A stretch of DNA of 64,000 bases from Yoonia sp. GTDB taxonomy: Bacteria; Pseudomonadota; Alphaproteobacteria; Rhodobacterales; Rhodobacteraceae. Location of the stretch: the NCBI RefSeq assembly GCF_018402175.1, contig NZ_JAGYJK010000011.1, positions 62,001-126,000 on the forward strand, in the 5' to 3' direction. Under the pieces are notes generated by a model. It made no database searches, was not told the DNA's origin, and saw only the letters and a program-made list of their open reading frames with translations. This document shows, piece by piece, positions 18,079-25,553 of this stretch (positions are counted from its first letter, which is position 1; the number at the start of each line of letters is the position of its first letter). Both the position numbers and the translations under genes were made by a program.

Positions 18079-19023
18079 TTAATGAATTTTGGCGACAAGG
18101 TCGGCGGTTTCGTCGCCGGTCTTGTCTTTATCAAGATATTTGGCCTCGCTGGCCTCGCCTTCTTTCCATTCCAGAAAGGCCCGGTAAAACACCGCGACCG
18201 CCTGCAACAGCACCATGAAGGTGAAGACCAGCAGCAGGATCTTGAACAGGAAATAGGCGTCGAACCCGTTGGCGGATGTGCTGATCGTTTCGACATTCCA
18301 CTGGAATGCCTGCGACCGCGTCATCAACCGGTCCAGCGTATCCGACGCCGATGCATTGGGCAGCACCAGATGCCGCCACATGAAAAACCAGCCGTAAATC
18401 CAGATCACGATGGCGGATGGCACCATGAAGAACAGCGCGCCGAACATGTCGATCCGGCGCTTGGCGCGAAAGCTCATCGGCGCATAGAGCAGATCGACCC
18501 GCACATGCCCGCCCTGCACAAAGGTATAGGTCGCGCACAGGGTGATGACGATGGCGTTATACAGCTTCAGCTCGTCCGACCACCAGCTGACCGGCCGTTC
18601 AAAGGTCACGCCCAACCCGATGCTGATGTCAGAGACTGCGAAAATGCCTTGCAGAAAGATGATGACGATCTGTTGCAGCACCATCAACAGCCCTGCCCAT
18701 GCCGCGACCCGCCCGACGCTATTGGCGACGCCTTCCAGCACGCGCACGCAGCGCCACATGAAGGCATTGAAAATCAGCCCTGCGCTGGTGACGACCGCAA
18801 AGATCACCAGCACCGCAAAGAACAATTCCACCGAGGCCCCGTAATAGATGAACCGCGCCAGCGCCTGTTTGGCGGCGGGGTCCATCGGGCCATTGATCTG
18901 CGGCACCCAAGCCAGCCACAGCCCGGGGTTCAGCAACGCGAAACCGATGTTGTAGAAGGCTTCGATCAGCTGCGCTGCGATCCAGCCAAAGGCGTTGCCG
19001 CCCCATGCATCCACCAGTCCCAT
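18079..19023 (-). CDS. TRAP transporter small permease subunit (DctQ-like)
   Basis: A 314-residue membrane protein of DctQ type, the small permease partner of the TRAP large permease, which follows 15 bases downstream. Several membrane helices are visible, for example AVLVIFAVVTSAGLIFNAF, AGLLMVLQQIVIIFLQGIF and FFMVPSAIVIWIYGWFFMW. The segment YTFVQGGHVRVDLLY is typical of DctQ, where G-x-H-V-R-V-D is conserved. It is longer than common DctQ (about 160-220 residues), matching the oversized DctM. I chose MGLVDAWGG at 19023 as the start; an earlier Met 11 codons upstream lies near a hairpin. Confidence 0.88.
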   Translation of the reverse strand: MGLVDAWGGNAFGWIAAQLIEAFYNIGFALLNPGLWLAWVPQINGPMDPAAKQALARFIYYGASVELFFAVLVIFAVVTSAGLIFNAFMWRCVRVLEGVANSVGRVAAWAGLLMVLQQIVIIFLQGIFAVSDISIGLGVTFERPVSWWSDELKLYNAIVITLCATYTFVQGGHVRVDLLYAPMSFRAKRRIDMFGALFFMVPSAIVIWIYGWFFMWRHLVLPNASASDTLDRLMTRSQAFQWNVETISTSANGFDAYFLFKILLLVFTFMVLLQAVAVFYRAFLEWKEGEASEAKYLDKDKTGDETADLVAKIH

Positions 19024-19055
19024 GATCTGTCCCCGCTTATTCTTGCACCGATGCA

Positions 19056-19119
19056 AAGAAGGCCCGCAGCACCCGCGCGGGCCTTCTTTTGGGTTGCAAA
19101 CCGGCGATGCCGGTTTTGC
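19056..19119 (-). terminator. Two hairpins between dctP and dctQ genes
   Basis: Stem AAAGAAGGCCCGC (19056-19068) pairs with GCGGGCCTTCTTT (19077-19089), a perfect 13-base stem. A second stem of the form GCAAACCGGC...GCCGGTTTTGC lies at 19096-19119, 3 bases after the dctP stop codon. On the minus strand the larger stem ends in TTCTTTGC, a weak terminator tail. Such hairpins often let the binding protein be made in excess of the permeases by partial termination or mRNA protection. Confidence 0.75.
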
Positions 19120-19121
19120 GC

Positions 19122-20204
19122 CTAGCCCTTCAGGCGGTTGCGCTGTGCCAGATATTCACCTTCGGAAATGCTGGCCCATTGCGCCGAACTGCGCATCGAG
19201 GCGAAATAGCTTTCGTGGCATTTCGCATAGATCGGATCGCCCATCGCTTCGGCGACGACGTCGTCGGCGGCGGTGCTGAACGCATCCCAGATCGGGTCTG
19301 CGAATTCCAGCACCTGCACGCCGCCCGCCTGCAAACGCGACAGCGCCGCAGCATTGCGGGCCATGAACAGCGACATCGTCCAGATGTTGCTGGCGCGGCT
19401 GGCGTTTTGCACGATCGTCTGCTGCGCCGGTGTCAGGCTTTCATAGACATCAAGGTTCAGCACCAGATTCAGGTTCGGCCCCGGCTCGTGGAAACCGGCG
19501 GTGTAATAGAATTTGGTGATTTCCTGAAAACCGGCGGTTTCATCGGCCCAAGGCCCGATCCATTCGGTCCCGTCAATCGCACCGGATGCCAGTGCCTGAT
19601 ACACTTCGGCCCCCGGCAGGTTCTGGACCGATGCGCCCAGCTTGCCCATCACCTGACCACCCTGTCCCGGCATCCGGAACCGCAGACCCTGGAAATCCTC
19701 TGGGCCGTTCATTTCCTTGGCAAACCAGCCACCCGATTGCGGGCCGGTGTTGCCCGCCGAAAACGCCTTGAGCCCAAAGATCGAATACAATTCGTCAGCC
19801 AGCACATTGCCGCCATCATGGTCGATCCAATTGGCATATTCCATAAAGGTCATGCCGAACGGGATCTGCGAAAAGAACGAAAACGCAGGATGCTGGCCAA
19901 GGAAATAGTAATCCACGCCGTGATACATATCGGCCTGACCGGCGGCGACGGCGTCGAACACTTCGAACGCGCCGACCAATTCGCCCGCGGCCTTCAGATC
20001 GACAGTGACCTGCCCGTCTGTCATGGCGGTGATCATATCGGCACAGTACTGCGCGCTGTCATGCACACCGGCAAGGCCACGCCCCCAGGTCGTCACCAGC
20101 GTCAGGGTGCGGTTGCCCTGCGCATAGGCAGGTGCGGCCAATGCGGTCGCTGCGGCGGCAGAGCCGCCAATCGCTGAATTCTTCAAGAAAGACCTACGGT
20201 CCAT
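19122..20204 (-). CDS. TRAP transporter periplasmic substrate-binding protein (DctP-like)
   Basis: A 360-residue periplasmic binding protein of the DctP family. The N-terminus MDRRSFLKNSAIGGSAAAAT with cleavage after A-Y-A-Q is a twin-arginine type signal peptide (D-R-R-S-F-L-K). The mature part contains ELVGAFEVFDAVAAGQADMYHG, WFAKEMNGPEDFQGLRFRMPG and GAEVYQALASGAIDGTEWIGPWAD, all typical of the family; the last is near the conserved carboxylate-binding region. It is the first gene of the TRAP operon. Members with G-x-E-W and long permeases often bind keto acids or other organic acids, but the substrate is not settled. Confidence 0.92.
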   Translation of the reverse strand: MDRRSFLKNSAIGGSAAAATALAAPAYAQGNRTLTLVTTWGRGLAGVHDSAQYCADMITAMTDGQVTVDLKAAGELVGAFEVFDAVAAGQADMYHGVDYYFLGQHPAFSFFSQIPFGMTFMEYANWIDHDGGNVLADELYSIFGLKAFSAGNTGPQSGGWFAKEMNGPEDFQGLRFRMPGQGGQVMGKLGASVQNLPGAEVYQALASGAIDGTEWIGPWADETAGFQEITKFYYTAGFHEPGPNLNLVLNLDVYESLTPAQQTIVQNASRASNIWTMSLFMARNAAALSRLQAGGVQVLEFADPIWDAFSTAADDVVAEAMGDPIYAKCHESYFASMRSSAQWASISEGEYLAQRNRLKG

Positions 20205-20583
20205 GAAATCTCCTCCCAGAAGGTTTTTGGTGGGATCATGCAACATGCATGCGCACTACAAGACTGTGCCAAGGTTCTGCTGTCGGTGCAAGAAAAGAAC
20301 ATCGCCAACGCAGAACGCCGAAAATCCGCGCAATTGATGCAAATTTGACCGGACCTGCGCGGGCCAGATGGATCAGTTTTGCAAACTGGCCTGAATGCCC
20401 GCGCGCATGATCGCACACCATTCCCCCGACAGGCGCAGTTGACCAAAACAGCACCCGCCCCCCATTTGTCGCCGCAGGACAGGCACGGATCATTTCAGCG
20501 GCTCACGCTTTCGTGGCGCATCCGGGGTTGTTATCAATAGGCCAAGGCTGGTCTAACACCGCCAACAGTTCGAAAAGGATCGT
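20205..20583. other. 379-bp intergenic region between divergent dctP and yghU
   Basis: No credible gene is seen. It must hold the promoters of both the TRAP operon and yghU. The sequence near 20236-20262 has overlapping ATGCAACATGCATGCGC-like repeats, which may be a regulator site for the TRAP operon, but no clear consensus could be assigned. Confidence 0.5.
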
Positions 20584-21429
20584 ATGATGACCGACCACAC
20601 ACCCTATACCCCCCCCAAAGTCTGGACATGGGACGCCGAAAACGGCGGCCAGTTCGCCAGCATCAACCGGCCCATCGCAGGGGCCACCCATGACAAGGAC
20701 CGCCCGCAGGGCGATCATCCGCTGCAACTCTATTCGCTGGCGACACCCAATGGCGTCAAGGTCACCGTCATGCTCGAAGAATTGCTGGCCGCAGGCCACA
20801 AGGGCGCCGAATATGACGCCTGGCTGATCGACATCAACAAAGGCGACCAGTTCAGCAGCGGTTTCGTGGGCGTGAACCCCAATTCCAAAATCCCCGCCCT
20901 GTTCGACCGCGACACCGGCCTGCGCGTCTTCGAAAGCGGCGCGATCCTGCTGTATCTGGCGGAAAAATTCGGGGCTTTCCTGCCCAAGGATATCGCCGGC
21001 CGGACCGAGACGCTGAACTGGCTGTTCTGGCTGCAAGGCTCGGCCCCCTATCTGGGCGGCGGGTTCGGGCATTTCTATGCCTATGCACCGGAAAAATTCG
21101 AATATCCGATCAACCGTTTCGCGATGGAAACCAAGCGCCAGCTGGATGTGCTGGACCGGCAATTGGCCGATCACGCCTATATCGCGGGTGACAGCTATAC
21201 GATTGCGGATATGGCGATTGCGCCATGGTACGGGCGGCTGGTCAAAGGCGGGGCTTATGGCGATGCCGCGACCTTCCTTGATGCGGCGTCTTATAAAAAC
21301 GTGAACCGCTGGGCCGATGCGATTCTGGCACGGCCGGCCTATATCCGCGGGCAAAAGGTCAACCGCACATGGGGCGAGCCGCATGAACAGCTGCCCGAAC
21401 GGCACGCGGCCAGCGATTTCGACACATAA
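20584..21429 (+). CDS. yghU: Glutathione S-transferase family disulfide-bond oxidoreductase, YghU-like
   Basis: A 281-residue protein of the YghU/Ure2p-like glutathione S-transferase group, which binds glutathione and reduces disulfides or peroxides. An N-terminal extension (about 45 residues, with PYTPPKVWTWD) precedes the thioredoxin-like domain starting QLYSLATPNGVKVTVMLEEL, in which T-P-N replaces a catalytic Cys or Ser, as in YghU. Then come NPNSKIPAL, FESGAILLYLAEKFG and the helical C-terminal domain with DSYTIADMAIAPW. ATG codons lie at 20584 and 20587; AAGGA upstream is better spaced for the second. The gene stands alone. Confidence 0.92.
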   Translation: MMTDHTPYTPPKVWTWDAENGGQFASINRPIAGATHDKDRPQGDHPLQLYSLATPNGVKVTVMLEELLAAGHKGAEYDAWLIDINKGDQFSSGFVGVNPNSKIPALFDRDTGLRVFESGAILLYLAEKFGAFLPKDIAGRTETLNWLFWLQGSAPYLGGGFGHFYAYAPEKFEYPINRFAMETKRQLDVLDRQLADHAYIAGDSYTIADMAIAPWYGRLVKGGAYGDAATFLDAASYKNVNRWADAILARPAYIRGQKVNRTWGEPHEQLPERHAASDFDT

Positions 21430-21530
21430 ACAATCTGTTGCAGTCCAGCGATAGCGGGGGTGAATTTCGCCCCCGCCCTTGCGCCTGAGGGGCAATAGCC
21501 CCATGTCCGCGCGACACAGGTGGAGACAGC

Positions 21531-22448
21531 ATGTTAACTTATCTTATTCTGACCGGCGGCCTGCTTGGCCTGTTTCTGGGTGGCGACTGGCTGGTCAAAG
21601 GGGCAAGCGGTCTGGCGTTGCGTTTTGGCGTGGCACCGATAATCGTCGGCGCAGTTGTCGTGGGCTTTGGCACATCGACACCCGAATTGCTGGTGTCATT
21701 GCAAGCGGCGCTGGGCGGGCAGCCGGGCATCGCCATCGGCAATGTCATCGGGTCCAATATTGCCAATATCCTGCTGGTACTGGGGACGGCGGCGATCATC
21801 GGGCCGCTGGTTTTGACCTTTGCAGATGTCCGCAAAGATTTGCTTTGGATGACGGGCGCGGTATTGATCCTGCCCTATGCCTTCTGGTCGGGCGAGGTGA
21901 GCCTTGTCGAAGGGCTGGTGTTGATCGGCGCGCTGGCGGTTTATCTGTTCATCAGCCTGAAAGGATCGCGGGGCGAAGTCGACGACATCGACGCCCCCAC
22001 CAGCCTGTGGATCGGTGGCGGCTTGACCATACTGGGTCTGGTCACGGTCATGGTCGGCGCGCATTATCTGGTACAAAGCGCCAGCATCATCGCCCGCCAG
22101 TTCGGCGTGTCAGAGGCGATGATCGGCCTCAGCATCGTGGCCATCGGCACATCGCTGCCGGAACTTGCCACCACGGTGATGGCCGCGATCCGCGGCGAAC
22201 GCGATATCGCGCTGGGCAATATCGTGGGGTCCAACATTTTCAACATTCTCGCCATTCTGGGGATCACAGCAGTGGTGACACCTGTCCCGGTCGATGCGCG
22301 GTTCTTGAATGTGGACACGCCTGTCGTGATCGGGGTCACGCTGGCCCTGCTGGCGCTGGTCTATTTCGTCGGCCGGATGAACCGGCTGGTCGGGGGCGGG
22401 ATGCTGGTGGCCTATGTCGCCTACATCGCTTTGACGGCCGGTCTCTGA
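21531..22448 (+). CDS. Calcium/sodium antiporter (CaCA family, YrbG-like)
   Basis: A 305-residue membrane antiporter of the CaCA superfamily. The two inverted alpha repeats that form the ion site are clear: GFGTSTPELLVSLQAALGG followed by AIGNVIGSNIANILLVLG in the first half, and AIGTSLPELATTVMAAIRG followed by ALGNIVGSNIFNILAILG in the second half. About ten membrane helices are expected. The start at 21531 has GGAGA at a good distance. It exchanges cytoplasmic Ca2+ for Na+ or H+. It stands alone before the ilv attenuator region. Confidence 0.92.
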   Translation: MLTYLILTGGLLGLFLGGDWLVKGASGLALRFGVAPIIVGAVVVGFGTSTPELLVSLQAALGGQPGIAIGNVIGSNIANILLVLGTAAIIGPLVLTFADVRKDLLWMTGAVLILPYAFWSGEVSLVEGLVLIGALAVYLFISLKGSRGEVDDIDAPTSLWIGGGLTILGLVTVMVGAHYLVQSASIIARQFGVSEAMIGLSIVAIGTSLPELATTVMAAIRGERDIALGNIVGSNIFNILAILGITAVVTPVPVDARFLNVDTPVVIGVTLALLALVYFVGRMNRLVGGGMLVAYVAYIALTAGL

Positions 22449-22499
22449 AACAAAGTTGCGACAAAACACCTTTTTGCGACATTTTCTCCAGCGGGGCGG

Positions 22500-22528
22500 T
22501 TGACCGCCCTGCGAAGTCGCTCTAGAAC
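22500..22528 (+). promoter_or_regulatory. Candidate sigma-70 promoter of ilvBN
   Basis: TTGACC (22500-22505) and TAGAAC (22523-22528) are separated by 17 bases, the ideal spacing. A transcript starting near 22535 would begin just before the leader peptide gene. A direct repeat TTGCGACA (22456-22463 and 22474-22481) lies upstream and could bind an activator. Confidence 0.55.
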
Positions 22529-22551
22529 CAGCCACAGCAAAAGGAAATATG

Positions 22552-22599
22552 ATGATTGTCGTCGTACTAATCGTGGATCACATGCGCATGGGCCGGTAA
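22552..22599 (+). CDS. ilv leader peptide (attenuation control)
   Basis: A 15-residue frame, MIVVVLIVDHMRMGR, starts at 22552 behind AAGGAAA (22541-22547). Seven of residues 2-8 are Ile, Val or Leu, the three end products of the pathway encoded downstream. A terminator follows 27 bases after its stop codon and ilvB begins 38 bases beyond that. This is the classical arrangement of ribosome-mediated attenuation: when charged Ile, Val or Leu tRNA is scarce, the ribosome stalls in the leader and terminator formation is prevented. Confidence 0.85.
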   Translation: MIVVVLIVDHMRMGR

Positions 22600-22651
22600 C
22601 GGATTTTCCATAACGACCCCATGCGCCCCGGACCTGATCCGGGGTTTTTTT
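22584..22651 (+). terminator. ilvBN attenuator: antiterminator pairing and intrinsic terminator
   Basis: The terminator has a 7-base stem CCCCGGA (22626-22632) with TCCGGGG (22638-22644), a 5-base loop and seven T residues (22645-22651). A competing pairing is present: GCGCATGGG (22584-22592, in the end of the leader gene) is perfectly complementary to CCCATGCGC (22618-22626), touching the 5' foot of the terminator stem. The stem-loop with its flanking G is identical over 20 bases to 27959-27978 in a dispersed repeat. Confidence 0.8.
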
Positions 22652-22688
22652 ATGCCTGATGCAACGAAACGGATAGGACACCAGAGCA

Positions 22689-24440
22689 ATGAGCAAAACC
22701 ATGACCGGCGCAAAAATGGTCGTACAGGCCCTGATTGATCAGGGCGTGGATGTCGTCTTTGGCTATCCCGGCGGGGCCGTCCTGCCGATCTATGATGAAT
22801 TGTTCCAGCAGGAAAAGATCAAACATGTGCTGGTGCGCCACGAACAGGCCGCCGTCCATGCCGCCGAAGGCTATGCGCGGTCAACCGGCAAACCGGGTGT
22901 GGCGCTGGTGACATCCGGCCCCGGGGCCACCAATGCGGTGACCGGCCTGACCGATGCGCTGATGGATAGCATCCCGATCATCGTGCTGACAGGACAGGTG
23001 CCGACCTTCATGATCGGGTCCGATGCGTTCCAAGAGGCTGACACGGTGGGCATCACACGGCCCTGCACCAAACATAACTGGCTGGTCAAGGATACCGAGA
23101 AACTGTCCGCGACCCTGCACGAGGCGTTTCACGTCGCCCTGTCCGGCCGCCCCGGCCCCGTGCTGATCGACATCCCCAAGGATGTGCAATTCGCCACCGG
23201 CACCTATACCGAGGCGCGGCAGGTCGAAACCCATTACAATCCCCAGGTCAAAGGCGATCTGGCGATGATCACCGAACTGGCCAAGGCGATGGAAACCGCC
23301 AAACGGCCCGTGTTCTATACCGGCGGCGGCGTGATCAACTCCGGCCCTGCCGCGTCGCAATTGCTGCGCGAACTGGTGGCGGCGACGGGTTTTCCGATCA
23401 CCTCGACCCTGATGGGTCTGGGGGCCTATCCGGCCTCGGGTGACAACTGGCTGGGGATGCTGGGGATGCATGGCCTTTACGAGGCCAATATGGCGATGCA
23501 CGACTGCGACCTGATGATCAATATCGGCGCGCGGTTCGACGACCGGATCACCGGGCGGATCGACGCCTTCAGCCCACGCTCGAAAAAGGCGCATATTGAT
23601 ATCGACGCCTCATCCATCAACAAGGTGGTGCATGCCGATTTCCCGATCCTGGGCGATGTCGCCCATGTGCTCGAAGATCTGCTGAACGTCTGGAAAGCCC
23701 GTGGGCGCAAGACCAATACCGAAGGTCTGGCCAAATGGTGGGGCCAGATCAAGGAATGGCGCGCCGTCGATTGCCTAAAGTTCACCCAGCAAGGCAAAGT
23801 AATTAAACCACAATATGCGCTTGAACGGCTCGAGGCCCTGACCAAGAAACACGACCGCTATATCTGCACCGAAGTCGGCCAGCACCAGATGTGGGCCGCG
23901 CAATATCTGGGCTTCGAAGACCCCAACCGCTGGATGACATCGGGCGGGCTTGGCACGATGGGCTACGGTTTCCCCGCCTCGATCGGGGTGCAGATGGCGC
24001 ATCCGGACGCTTTGGTGATCAACGTCGCGGGCGAGGCGTCGTGGCTGATGAACATGCAGGAACTGGGCACGGCGATGCAATATCGTTTGCCGGTCAAGCA
24101 ATTCATCCTCAACAACGAACGGCTGGGGATGGTGCGGCAATGGCAGGAATTGCTGCATGGCGAACGCTATTCCTCCAGCTGGTCGGAATCTTTGCCCGAT
24201 TTCGTGAAACTGGCCGAGGCATTCGGCGCCAAGGGCATCCTGTGCAGCGATCCTGACACGCTGGATGATGCGATCATGGAAATGCTGACCCACAAAGGGC
24301 CGGTGCTGTTCGATTGTCTGGTCGAAAAGCACGAAAACTGCTTTCCGATGATCCCCTCGGGCAAGCCACATAATGAAATGCTGCTGGGCGATGCATCCAC
24401 CAAGGATGCGATTCAGGCCGGTGGCGCGGTGCTGGTGTAA
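22689..24440 (+). CDS. ilvB: Acetolactate synthase large subunit
   Basis: A 583-residue thiamine diphosphate enzyme that makes acetolactate (valine/leucine route) or acetohydroxybutyrate (isoleucine route). Motifs are VVFGYPGGAVLPIYDEL, the catalytic glutamate in VRHEQAA (Glu 52), SGPGATNAVTGLTDALMDSIP, QEADTVGITRPCTKHNW, and the cofactor region VINVAGEASWLMNMQELGTA with FILNNERLGMVRQWQ. The canonical GDGSF-type element reads GEASW here. The start has GGATAGGA upstream at 10 bases. It is controlled by an attenuator and is followed by the small subunit gene after 31 bases. Confidence 0.95.
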   Translation: MSKTMTGAKMVVQALIDQGVDVVFGYPGGAVLPIYDELFQQEKIKHVLVRHEQAAVHAAEGYARSTGKPGVALVTSGPGATNAVTGLTDALMDSIPIIVLTGQVPTFMIGSDAFQEADTVGITRPCTKHNWLVKDTEKLSATLHEAFHVALSGRPGPVLIDIPKDVQFATGTYTEARQVETHYNPQVKGDLAMITELAKAMETAKRPVFYTGGGVINSGPAASQLLRELVAATGFPITSTLMGLGAYPASGDNWLGMLGMHGLYEANMAMHDCDLMINIGARFDDRITGRIDAFSPRSKKAHIDIDASSINKVVHADFPILGDVAHVLEDLLNVWKARGRKTNTEGLAKWWGQIKEWRAVDCLKFTQQGKVIKPQYALERLEALTKKHDRYICTEVGQHQMWAAQYLGFEDPNRWMTSGGLGTMGYGFPASIGVQMAHPDALVINVAGEASWLMNMQELGTAMQYRLPVKQFILNNERLGMVRQWQELLHGERYSSSWSESLPDFVKLAEAFGAKGILCSDPDTLDDAIMEMLTHKGPVLFDCLVEKHENCFPMIPSGKPHNEMLLGDASTKDAIQAGGAVLV

Positions 24441-24471
24441 GCCAGATCAATTCAAGGATAAGGACACCAAC

Positions 24472-25035
24472 ATGTCACCGCTGAAAATCAAAAAAGGCTC
24501 GACCAGCCATTCCGCCTATGACCTGCGGCCCAGCTATTCCGACACGGTCGAACGGCACACTTTGGCCGTGCTGGTGGAAAACGAACCGGGTGTGCTGGCG
24601 CGGGTCATCGGGCTCTTCGCCGGGCGCGGCTATAATATCGAAAGCCTGACCGTGGCCGAGGTCGACCACCAGGGCCACCGGAGCCGCATCACCATCGTGA
24701 CCACCGGCACACCGCAGATCATCATCCAGATCAAGGCGCAGCTGGGCCGGATCATCGACGTGCACAAGGTCAACGACCTGACCGTCGAAGGGCCCAGCGT
24801 GGAACGCGAACTGGGGTTGTTCAAGGTTGCAGGCAAAGGCGAACACCGCGTCGAAGCCCTGCGGCTGGCCGACATCTTCCGTGCAAATGTGGTGGACAGC
24901 ACGCTGGAATCCTTCGTGTTCGAAATCACCGGCACACCCGAAAAGATCGACGCTTTCGCCGATCTGATGCGCCCCTTGGGCCTGCAAGAGGTGGCCCGCA
25001 CCGGTGTCGCCGCCTTGTCGCGGGGCGCGGTCTGA
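24472..25035 (+). CDS. ilvN: Acetolactate synthase small (regulatory) subunit
   Basis: A 187-residue regulatory subunit that activates the large subunit and gives feedback inhibition by valine. The N-terminal ACT domain (about residues 27-100) contains HTLAVLVENEPGVLARVIGLFAGRGYNIESLTVA, the family signature. The C-terminal half with GELGLFK-like VERELGLFKVAGKGEHRVEALRLADIFRANVVD is typical of IlvH/IlvN. I chose MSPLKIKKG at 24472 because it follows AAGGATAAGGA. It is slightly longer than E. coli IlvH owing to an N-terminal extension, as in other alphaproteobacteria. Confidence 0.95.
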   Translation: MSPLKIKKGSTSHSAYDLRPSYSDTVERHTLAVLVENEPGVLARVIGLFAGRGYNIESLTVAEVDHQGHRSRITIVTTGTPQIIIQIKAQLGRIIDVHKVNDLTVEGPSVERELGLFKVAGKGEHRVEALRLADIFRANVVDSTLESFVFEITGTPEKIDAFADLMRPLGLQEVARTGVAALSRGAV

Positions 25036-25061
25036 TCCGCCGCGCTGCGCGCGCCGGACAC

Positions 25062-25150
25062 CTCCGGCGGGAGTATTTATAGAAATAAGAAGCTGCCGAT
25101 CAGCGCCTCTTGCGGCTTCTTATTTCCAAAAATACTCCCCGCGCGGAGCG
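25062..25150. repeat. Dispersed repeat with two inverted arms (copy 3); may terminate ilvBN
   Basis: The left arm (25062-25092) has GGGAGTATTT then AGAAATAAGAAG; the right arm (25116-25147) is its near-perfect inverse with CTTCTTATTTCC then AATACTCCCC. The arms flank a 23-base centre and can form a long hairpin. It starts 27 bases after the ilvN stop, so it may also act as a terminator between ilvN and the convergent EF-hand gene. Confidence 0.75.
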
Positions 25151-25179
25151 CACCGAACATCCCGCAGGGCTGTGACGGA

Positions 25180-25410
25180 TCAACGTGGTAGGATGCCCGC
25201 CGCCTCGCCCGCGGCGATCTCTGCGGCATCAAGCAGGCCATCGCCATTGATATCGAGCGCAGCGAAATCGTCTTCGGACACTTCGGGCACCGCGGCCTGC
25301 ACTTCGGGGAAACTGTAGTGCCCGTCGCCATTCACATCGATCGCCGTCGATTGCGCGAAGGCGGGCAGCGCCAGAAGCAGGGCAGCGGGGATCAGCAGGG
25401 ATCTGGTCAT
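25180..25410 (-). CDS. Secreted EF-hand calcium-binding protein
   Basis: A 76-residue protein with a signal peptide (MTRSLLIPAALLLALPAFAQ) and two EF-hand loops: DVNGDGHYSFPE and DINGDGLLDAAE, each with Asp/Asn at positions 1, 3 and 5 and Glu at 12. It is probably a small periplasmic calcium-binding protein. I chose the Met at 25410 rather than an in-frame one 38 codons upstream because it begins the signal peptide and has GGAGACGACA just before it. A Ca2+ antiporter gene lies 3 kb away, but no direct link is shown. Confidence 0.85.
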   Translation of the reverse strand: MTRSLLIPAALLLALPAFAQSTAIDVNGDGHYSFPEVQAAVPEVSEDDFAALDINGDGLLDAAEIAAGEAAGILPR

Positions 25411-25553
25411 TGTCGTCTCCACGGTCGGTTTGATACACCCCATCTGGGCATTTTCTGCGCCGAATACCAGTGCCTGCCGATCACTTATCCGCGCCCCCTT
25501 GCCCCCGCCGCGCGCAGCGGACAAGTTGGGCGCAGCTTACCAAGGATTGCCTC

